Of a DNA stretch of 64,000 bases, positions 58,459-64,000 are shown piece after piece (position 1 is the stretch's first letter; each line of letters opens with the position of its first letter). The position numbers and the translations under genes are program-made. The DNA comes from Verrucomicrobiota bacterium. Its GTDB lineage: Bacteria; Verrucomicrobiota; Verrucomicrobiia; Chthoniobacterales; Terrimicrobiaceae. The notes beneath the pieces were generated by a model that had not been told where the DNA came from, made no database searches, and saw only the letters and a list, made by a program, of their open reading frames with translations. Location of the stretch: the NCBI GenBank assembly GCA_017305195.1, contig JAFKMU010000037.1:62001-126000 (forward strand). Reading direction: 5' to 3'.

Positions 58459-60321
58459 GTGGAAATCCATCTCCCCACCCACAAAGTCATCTGCTCGGTC
58501 TCCCTGCTGCTGGCCTCTCTCGCTGCCGTTCAGGCTCAGTCCACCTGGGACTACGGCGCGTCTCCGGATAAAAACTGGTCGACCAATACCAACTGGTCCA
58601 CCGACGCCAGCCCTGCCGGCACGGCCGTGATCTTTGGCAATACCGGCACGACGGCCAACTCCACGACGGTAGGAAATATTGTCGACACAAGCTTCACTGG
58701 AGGGAATGCGCTTTCCTCGTTGTCGTATAATCAGACGGCCACGTCCGCCACGGACTGGCAGGTGACGCAGATCGGCGCCGGACAGAGTCTCAGTGTGAAC
58801 GGAGCCTTCACGGTCGGCGGCTACACGAGCGGGAATAATTTCACGCAGACGGCCTTCACCGGCGGAGGAACCCTCAATATCAACGCTCCCTCGTCGAGTT
58901 TTCTCGTGTCGAATGGCTCCAACACCAGTGGAGGAACAGGCAATGCGCAGGCGCGGGCGGTATTGGATCTTTCGGCGCTCTCCACCTTTACCGCCAATGT
59001 GAGCAGCTTCGGCGTAGGCTCCGGTCTCGGAGCGGGATACGGCACCCTGTATATGGCGGATACGAGCACCATCACGGCGAGCAGCTTTACCAGTGGCGGC
59101 AGCGCTTCCATTTACAACGGGAACGTCTCAAATACGATATATCTCGGGACGACGACCACGCTGAATGTCGGAACGCTCTCGCTGGCGGGAACCCGTACGT
59201 TTGGCCTGGTAAAGTTTCGTCCAGCCTCGTCGGGCGGGGCGAATCCCTCCGGAGTGACCGGAGGCACCATCAAGATCCGCGGTGCGGATGGTGTGAGCGG
59301 GACGGCCATGCTGGTCGGCGGATGGACCGGAGCGTTTGCCTCCAATGGCAGCAGTATTGTCGATTTCACCGGCGGCACGGTCGATGCCAGGGTGACGACC
59401 CTGAAAGTCGGTACGACCACGACTAACAACAATGCGAACGCTGTCTCGGCCATCCTGACCGTCGACGGTGTGGGCAGTGTATTCAGCGCCTCCGGGCAGG
59501 TCACCGTGGGCGAAGCGACGGGGGGCACGAATGGCACCCTGAGCGGCATCCTCAATGTCACGGGCGGAGCATCCTTCGCGGCGGATGCCATCCTGCTCGG
59601 CAATCAGACTGCTGGCGCAATCGCGACGAATGGCACGCTCCGGGTCTCGGGAGCCAATTCCTCCGTGACGGTGAGCAACAATCTCACCATGGGTTCCCGT
59701 GCGGGTACTGCGGCGGTCAGCGCCACGGTGGAGGTGTCAGCGGGCACCTTGCTCATCGGCGGAAATCTTGCCGAAGGCAGCGGAGCAGCCAATGTAAACT
59801 CCACGGTGAATCTCAGCGGCGGCACCCTCGACCTCACCCATGGCAGCATCTCCGTCGATACCTTCAGCTTCACCGGAGGCACGCTGAAGAATGTGGCCTC
59901 CTTCTCCGCCTCGGCCACGGGCGGGCTGAGCCTGCTCAACAGCTCCTCGCTCGAGTTCGGCATCGATGCCAGCTTTGCCACGCTGAGCCTGACTGGCCAG
60001 CTCAGCCTGAGCGCCGCGTCAAACCTCCAGCTGAGCCTTGCCAATGGCTACACGCCCGGCGCGAGCTTCCTCCTCGTGAGCAATGATGCCGCCGAGGCGG
60101 TCAGCGGCGTCTTTGGCACGATCAATGGCGCGGCTTTTGGAGCTGGCAATACATTCACCCTGACTAATGACCAGGGCTCCTTCCAGTACGAGCTCTCCTA
60201 CACGGGCGGCGATGGCAACGATCTTGTGATCACCGCCGTGCCGGAGCCCGCGGTCTGCGCCCTTGTCGCGACCGGTCTCGCCGGCCTGCTCTGGCGTCGC
60301 CGGGCGGCTCGCGCCGCGTAG
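58459..60321 (+). CDS. PEP-CTERM beta-strand-repeat protein
   Basis: Exported surface protein of 620 residues. It uses GTG 58459 with AAGG 10 bases upstream. Signal peptide VICSVSLLLASLAAVQA, then QSTWDYGASPDKNWSTNTNWSTDA, the usual 'WD...NW' start of PATR-type proteins. The body is Gly/Ser/Thr/Asn-rich with repeating GGTLDL, GTLRVSGANSSVTVSNNL-type beta strands. The C-terminus VPEPAVCALVATGLAGLLWRRRAARAA is a PEP-CTERM signal. Divergent from the heparin-lyase-like gene and followed by the sugar transporter, so probably co-regulated by LacI-3. Confidence 0.86.
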   Translation: MEIHLPTHKVICSVSLLLASLAAVQAQSTWDYGASPDKNWSTNTNWSTDASPAGTAVIFGNTGTTANSTTVGNIVDTSFTGGNALSSLSYNQTATSATDWQVTQIGAGQSLSVNGAFTVGGYTSGNNFTQTAFTGGGTLNINAPSSSFLVSNGSNTSGGTGNAQARAVLDLSALSTFTANVSSFGVGSGLGAGYGTLYMADTSTITASSFTSGGSASIYNGNVSNTIYLGTTTTLNVGTLSLAGTRTFGLVKFRPASSGGANPSGVTGGTIKIRGADGVSGTAMLVGGWTGAFASNGSSIVDFTGGTVDARVTTLKVGTTTTNNNANAVSAILTVDGVGSVFSASGQVTVGEATGGTNGTLSGILNVTGGASFAADAILLGNQTAGAIATNGTLRVSGANSSVTVSNNLTMGSRAGTAAVSATVEVSAGTLLIGGNLAEGSGAANVNSTVNLSGGTLDLTHGSISVDTFSFTGGTLKNVASFSASATGGLSLLNSSSLEFGIDASFATLSLTGQLSLSAASNLQLSLANGYTPGASFLLVSNDAAEAVSGVFGTINGAAFGAGNTFTLTNDQGSFQYELSYTGGDGNDLVITAVPEPAVCALVATGLAGLLWRRRAARAA

Positions 60322-60352
60322 TCTCGATGGGAACGCCCGGCGGCGCGGGGAG

Positions 60353-60368
60353 GGTTTACGGGTATACA
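60353..60368. promoter_or_regulatory. Weak LacI-3-like site upstream of the transporter
   Basis: GGTTTACGGGTATACA shares 12 of 16 positions with GGTTTACGACTAAACC. It lies about 85 bases before the transporter start and 32 bases after the PEP-CTERM stop, consistent with joint control of uptake and surface protein genes. Confidence 0.3.
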
Positions 60369-60453
60369 TGGCGGGTCGTTGCCGCTCGCGCCGGGATGCG
60401 GCAGGATCGCTCCGCGCTGCCGAGCCTCCCTCCCACCCAGAATCCCTAAATCC

Positions 60454-61869
60454 ATGTCTGCCATCTCACCGGAACCTGCCGCCACCGCCAAGCCTTGCCC
60501 GCTGCCGCAAAAGACCTGGCGCGTGGGCACGCTGGTTTATACCTCCGGCGGGCTGGTTGCGCTCTTCAGCTTTCTCATTTTTGGAGACTTCGCGCTCTCC
60601 ATGCGGGATCGCTCGGTTTCGCCGATCGTTCACTGGTACCTTAACCACCTCCAGGTACCGAACTATCTTTACGCGCTCCTCCTGAGCTCGTTCCCCGCAG
60701 CTCTCGCCCTGGTCCTCTGCCCGATCATCAGCTTCAAGTCCGACCGCCTGCGCTCGCGCTGGGGGAGGCGCATCCCGTTTCTCATCATCACGACGCCTCT
60801 CGCGGCGGCGGGAATGATCGGCCTGGGCATCACGCCGCACATTGCGCGGTGGGTGCACAGCCATTTTCCCAACGAGAGCGAACTGCTCGTCACGCTGGTG
60901 TGCTTTGGGGTCTTCTGGGCGCTCTTCGAGTTTGCGGCCATCGCGGGCGGGGCTGTCTTTGGCGGCCTGATCAATGACGTCGTGCCGCGGGAGATGGTGG
61001 GCCGGTTCTTTGGCCTGTTTCGCGCCATCAGCCTCATCGACGGAATGATCTTCAACTACTGGCTGATGGGCAAGGTGCCCGGCCATTTCACTCTCATCAT
61101 GGTGATCATCGGGCTTTACTACGGTGTCGCCTTCACCTGGGTGTGCCTCAAGGTCAAGGAAGGCGACTATCCGCCGCCGCCATCCGTTCCGGCGCCGGAT
61201 TCCGGGCCGGGAGAAGGGGGAGGATTTCTCGCGAGCTTCTTCGGCAGCTTTGCGACGTATTTCCGAGAGTGTTTCTCCAACTCCTACTACATCTCCATTT
61301 TTGTCATGATGATGGCGGCGGGGCTCTCCTTTGGACCGGTCAATACTTTTGCCATTCCCTACGCGGCCAGTCTCGGCATCTCCATGGACACGTATGGGAA
61401 GTTCCTCGCGTTGACCTTTTGCATTTCGCTCGTGCTGGCGTATCCTCTGGGGTGGCTGGCCGATCTGGTCCATCCCCTGCGTCTCGCTATCGGTGTCCTT
61501 GTCCTTTATGTGATCGTCACCGGCTGGGGCGTGTTCTTTGCCAGGTCCGCCGGAGCTTTCCTTTTCGCCTGGGTGGCTCATGGAGTGATCTCCGGGTGTT
61601 ACTTTACGAGCGCGGCTTCGCTGGGCCAGCGGTTGTATCCGAGTTCGCGTTTTGCCCAGTTTGCCTCGGCGGCGACCATCGTGGGTGCGCTCGTCGGGAT
61701 GGCCTTTACCCCCGCAGTGGGCCTGTTGATCGACCAGACGGGCCGCGCCTATCGGTACACGTTTGTCATCGGCTGCCTCACGGCCGTGCTCGCCCTCGTT
61801 TGTGCGGCGCTGGTTTATGTCAGGTTCATGAAGCTCGGCGGCCCGAAGTACTACACTGCGCCCGAGTAA
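60454..61869 (+). CDS. MFS/SLC45-like sugar transporter
   Basis: Inner-membrane transporter of 471 residues with about 12 hydrophobic segments. SFKSDRLRSRWGRRIPFLI in the loop between TM2 and TM3 is the sucrose/GPH/SLC45-type motif (DRxRSRxGRRxP). ATG 60454 follows a region with a putative operator. It probably takes up the oligosaccharide produced by the heparin-lyase-like enzyme as a proton or sodium symporter. Sugar specificity cannot be read from sequence. Confidence 0.88.
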   Translation: MSAISPEPAATAKPCPLPQKTWRVGTLVYTSGGLVALFSFLIFGDFALSMRDRSVSPIVHWYLNHLQVPNYLYALLLSSFPAALALVLCPIISFKSDRLRSRWGRRIPFLIITTPLAAAGMIGLGITPHIARWVHSHFPNESELLVTLVCFGVFWALFEFAAIAGGAVFGGLINDVVPREMVGRFFGLFRAISLIDGMIFNYWLMGKVPGHFTLIMVIIGLYYGVAFTWVCLKVKEGDYPPPPSVPAPDSGPGEGGGFLASFFGSFATYFRECFSNSYYISIFVMMMAAGLSFGPVNTFAIPYAASLGISMDTYGKFLALTFCISLVLAYPLGWLADLVHPLRLAIGVLVLYVIVTGWGVFFARSAGAFLFAWVAHGVISGCYFTSAASLGQRLYPSSRFAQFASAATIVGALVGMAFTPAVGLLIDQTGRAYRYTFVIGCLTAVLALVCAALVYVRFMKLGGPKYYTAPE

Positions 61870-61887
61870 CCCGCCCTGGCTGACAGG

Positions 61888-62781
61888 ATGGCCGCCTGGC
61901 TGGTCATGGCGGCCTGGTGGCTCGGTTTGCTTGGCATGTTTTTCGGGCTGTTGGTCGGAGCACTCGCCTTTTCCGTGGCGATGCCTTGCCGCGACGTCCT
62001 GACAGATGACGCGCTGAAGATTCAGTGGGGATGGGATGAAGAGCCCATTCCGCTCAGCCGGGTGCTGGGGGCGCGGTTGTCCCGCAGCATCGGGAGCGCC
62101 CAGGCCTTGTCCTCCAGCCGAGTCAAGGTGCTGCTGGATCACGGAAGCGTGATGATCTCTCCTCAGGACCGCGAGGGATCCACCGAGAATCGGCTGTCCC
62201 GGTTGCCGAAGGCATGTGCCGGGCGGGGCGGAGGCGGGGCAGGAGACTCGGGCCGACCGTGCTGCCTTGAGCGGTTCTTCACGGCCTGCCCCGATGGGTG
62301 GGAAACACGGGGATATTTCGGCCCATGCGCGCCGGAAGGATCACGCCGCTCCCGGCTTGCGGGCGAGGCTGATGATCAAGAGAAGGACGAGGATGAGCAG
62401 GATGACGTTCAGCACGAGGGACGCCCAGGTGATGGCGGGGGAGAGAGGCTTGAGCGATGCCGACCACGTCAGAACCTTGTCAGCCAGAGTCGGCTCGATG
62501 CGGGCCTGGGTGATGCCGAGTTCCCTCATTTTTTCGGTGAGGAGGTGGGCGCGTTTGGCGGGAGCCCACAGGGCCCAGTAGACCTCGTTGCCGCTCGGGT
62601 TTTGGTAAACCGTGGCGCTTATGAGGGTGTCGCCGATCTCCAGCTTTTCCTTGTGAATGCGGAAGAGCTCCTTCTTGCTCAAGCCGCCGAGTACCCAGTA
62701 GCCGAGCCCGGGGTTTGGAATATAGAGGTCGCGGCTAAGGTTGCCAGCTTCGCGCTCATTGTAGATGGGGACGTTGCTTGA
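61888..62781 (+). CDS. Membrane protein with bacterial PH-like domain, 3' end doubtful
   Basis: The first about 110 residues look real: a hydrophobic N-terminus (WLVMAAWWLGLLGMFFGLLVGALAF) and a PH-like segment (RDVLTDDALKIQWGWDEEPIPLSRVLGARLSRS, VLLDHGSVMISPQDREG) known from small verrucomicrobial membrane proteins. After about base 62220 the translation becomes Arg/Glu/Asp-rich and from 62341 runs antisense through a convincing exported-protein gene. In another frame a stop appears near 62268, so a lost stop or a one-base shift near 62180 is likely. I report the open frame but trust only roughly 61888-62230. Starts 18 bases after the transporter. Confidence 0.5.
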   Translation: MAAWLVMAAWWLGLLGMFFGLLVGALAFSVAMPCRDVLTDDALKIQWGWDEEPIPLSRVLGARLSRSIGSAQALSSSRVKVLLDHGSVMISPQDREGSTENRLSRLPKACAGRGGGGAGDSGRPCCLERFFTACPDGWETRGYFGPCAPEGSRRSRLAGEADDQEKDEDEQDDVQHEGRPGDGGGERLERCRPRQNLVSQSRLDAGLGDAEFPHFFGEEVGAFGGSPQGPVDLVAARVLVNRGAYEGVADLQLFLVNAEELLLAQAAEYPVAEPGVWNIEVAAKVASFALIVDGDVA

Positions 62782-62949
62782 GGACAGCTTGTTCCAGTAG
62801 GCATCGGCCTGCCCGGGGTTGGACCACGGGATGAAGAGCTTCTCCCGCTCGGCTGTCTGGGCCGGATCGACGCTGCTCGGGATGAGGGCCTCCGCAAAGG
62901 AAAGCAGCGGAGCGAGGGCGAGAAAGAGGAGGGCGAGGCGGGTTTTCAC
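62341..62949 (-). CDS. Exported membrane-anchored protein of unknown function
   Basis: Protein of 202 residues with signal peptide (LALLFLALAPLLSFAEA) and a C-terminal membrane helix (ITWASLVLNVILLILVLLLIISLA) ending in RKPGAA. The middle part (EREKLFIPWSNPGQADAYWNKLSSSNVPIYNERE, YIPNPGLGYWVLGGLSKKELFRIHKEKLEIG) shows no known catalytic motif. Not recognised. The gene overlaps the dubious 3' half of the opposite-strand PH-like gene and is transcribed towards it. Confidence 0.68.
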   Translation of the reverse strand: MKTRLALLFLALAPLLSFAEALIPSSVDPAQTAEREKLFIPWSNPGQADAYWNKLSSSNVPIYNEREAGNLSRDLYIPNPGLGYWVLGGLSKKELFRIHKEKLEIGDTLISATVYQNPSGNEVYWALWAPAKRAHLLTEKMRELGITQARIEPTLADKVLTWSASLKPLSPAITWASLVLNVILLILVLLLIISLARKPGAA

Positions 62950-63059
62950 GGAAGCTGGCTTTGAGGCGGTGGCTAAGAATTGCGATTTCGCTAAGGGAGG
63001 CGTGACGAAGGTTGGCGTTATCGCTATGCCAGAGGGAGGTCAACACCTTTTCCAGGCCC

Positions 63060-63536
63060 ATGAAAGCGATGTGTTACTCTGCGAGAGATGTCCGCCCGGG
63101 GAGACGCCGGGGGCTCTCCGGGTTTCTCGTGATCGTCCTTGGGATGGCATGGCCGCTTGTCGCGACGAAGGCCGAGGAAAGCCCCGAGCTGGAGGCGCAT
63201 CAAAGGGAGGTGTCGCTCGTTGGCGACGGCGTATCCCTGTTCACAGCCTGGGGAGGCAGTACGGATGCTCCGCCGGATGACATGGGCTGTCCGCCATGGG
63301 TGAAAACCGGCAACCGCCGATATATCTGGCATGTCGAGGGGACGGAGATCTGCGAGGGAGGAAGGATTCCCACAGACCCGGACGACGGAGCGGTGACGAC
63401 GGAGGAGATGTTGATCGTTTCCGACTCCGTGCCAGGGTCGATTTCGATATCCGTCAGTCTTCAGGAGGAATGGCGGGACAGTGGCGAGAATCCTCGCACG
63501 ATCTACTGGCCGGAAGCGCCGGAGCCGACGCCGTAG
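63060..63536 (+). CDS. Small secreted protein of unknown function
   Basis: Exported protein of 158 residues from ATG 63060 with a basic N-terminus and hydrophobic stretch (RRGLSGFLVIVLGMAWPLVATKAEE). A longer start at 63012 would place 16 residues before it. The mature part is acidic (GGSTDAPPDDMGCPPWV, GTEICEGGRIPTDPDDG, LIVSDSVPGSISISVSL). No family recognised. 60 bases before a further secreted protein gene, probably in one unit. Confidence 0.55.
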   Translation: MKAMCYSARDVRPGRRRGLSGFLVIVLGMAWPLVATKAEESPELEAHQREVSLVGDGVSLFTAWGGSTDAPPDDMGCPPWVKTGNRRYIWHVEGTEICEGGRIPTDPDDGAVTTEEMLIVSDSVPGSISISVSLQEEWRDSGENPRTIYWPEAPEPTP

Positions 63537-63596
63537 AAGGATGGCCAAATCGATCGTTCCCGACCGCAAATGAAAAAACCTCCGGCAGATATTCCC

Positions 63597-64000
63597 ATGA
63601 AAAGCCGTTTCATCCGGCTGGCGTGCAGTCTTGGGTTTCTCTTCTGCATGCCGATGCCATTCGCCCATGCCGGGGAAGGCGGAAGGGTCATACGCGGCGT
63701 GGTGCTGAATGTGGATGGCTCGCCCGCGGCGGGGCGTCAGGTCAGCCTTGTCGGCCTGTCGCGAGGAGCGATGAGGATCGACATGGAGGAGAGGGGTCTT
63801 GAGGGATGGGATTTCACCACCGACAAGGATGGAGCGTTCATGGCGTCCTTGGATGGTGCGGGCCGACGAGATCTCGAGGACACGCGGCCGGGTCCGGGAA
63901 ATTATGTCTTTATCGTTTTGCCTTCCGATTCTGATGCCGGAGCGGTGTCTCCGCATCTCCTGAACTACGATGAGCGCCCTTCTTGGTACGGCGAGGAGAG
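63597..64000 (+). CDS. Secreted carboxypeptidase-regulatory-like protein, 3' end outside window
   Basis: Open frame to the end of the window, 134 visible residues. ATG 63597 starts a signal peptide (RLACSLGFLFCMPMPFAHA); an in-frame ATG at 63570 would add nine residues. VIRGVVLNVDGSPAAGRQVSLVGLS followed by WDFTTDKDGAFMASL has the beta-strand pattern of carboxypeptidase-regulatory or Cna-B-like domains (G-x-V-x-x-x-x-G-x-P-x-x-G-x-x-V, then T-D-x-x-G-x-F). The rest of the protein, and so its function, is not visible. Confidence 0.65.
   Translation, partial: MKSRFIRLACSLGFLFCMPMPFAHAGEGGRVIRGVVLNVDGSPAAGRQVSLVGLSRGAMRIDMEERGLEGWDFTTDKDGAFMASLDGAGRRDLEDTRPGPGNYVFIVLPSDSDAGAVSPHLLNYDERPSWYGEE

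Noticed and set aside
60466-62142. 558-codon open frame on the minus strand
   Set aside because: Antisense to the MFS transporter with its clear membrane segments; the translation is highly charged low-complexity sequence.

Overview
The window is high-GC, gene-dense bacterial DNA that reads as Verrucomicrobia, probably a Chthoniobacter/Terrimicrobium-like glycan degrader. The strongest evidence is two complete copies of the four-gene 'Verru_Chthon cassette' (pilin-like proteins A-D, a family set named from that phylum). Supporting evidence is four or five PEP-CTERM proteins with autotransporter-type beta-strand repeats, several H-X9-DG-type pseudopilins, Gfo/Idh/MocA oxidoreductases and many secreted glycan-active enzymes. 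No rRNA, tRNA, CRISPR array, transposase or phage gene was recognised. Identities below come from motifs read by eye and from family knowledge; no database search was run.

Layout. 1-4.1 kb: a 5'-truncated GH38 alpha-mannosidase and a convergent Gfo/Idh oxidoreductase. 4.2-9.7 kb (minus strand): cassette 1 in transcription order D-B-C-A. 10-16.2 kb: an FAD oxidoreductase, a GH31 alpha-glucosidase-like enzyme, a GH29 alpha-L-fucosidase and an alpha/beta hydrolase. 16.1-24.4 kb: LacI regulator 1 divergent from an unusual PEP-CTERM::pseudopilin fusion gene, followed by a secreted sugar-binding-like protein, a large secreted protein with a lyase-like centre and a second Gfo/Idh enzyme. 24.4-29.8 kb (minus): a pseudopilin, two gamma-glutamyltransferase paralogues and an EF-hand/calpain-like protease. 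29.9-37.9 kb (plus): a sigma-54 activator, an exported enolase-superfamily enzyme, a DapB-like dehydrogenase, a PEP-CTERM protein, a dicarboxylate/glutamate-type symporter and a periplasmic class I amidotransferase-like protein. 38.2-45.4 kb: a glycan locus (GH43-like, SGNH esterase, secreted protein, beta-helix protein, pseudopilin, LamG-type PEP-CTERM protein) divergent from LacI regulator 2. 45.6-48.9 kb: a PEP-CTERM repeat protein and a D-2-hydroxyacid dehydrogenase. 49.0-55.2 kb: cassette 2 in order B-C-A-D. 55.3-61.9 kb: a small secreted protein, LacI regulator 3, a secreted heparin-lyase-like enzyme, a PEP-CTERM protein and an SLC45/GPH-like sugar transporter. 61.9-64 kb: small membrane or secreted proteins and a 3'-truncated secreted protein.

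How it may work together. Three LacI-type regulators of one recognisable subfamily each sit beside a PEP-CTERM surface-protein gene and secreted glycan enzymes, and two of the three loci also carry a pseudopilin. Good palindromes lie in the intergenic regions, so each locus looks like an independently controlled polysaccharide-use module that also builds surface material. The 24-38 kb block is different. It looks like a periplasmic peptide or gamma-glutamyl compound use island arranged around a sigma-54 activator whose receiver domain lacks the phospho-acceptor aspartate. These two arrangements, the PEP-CTERM::pseudopilin fusion and the putative operators are the most interesting parts of the window.
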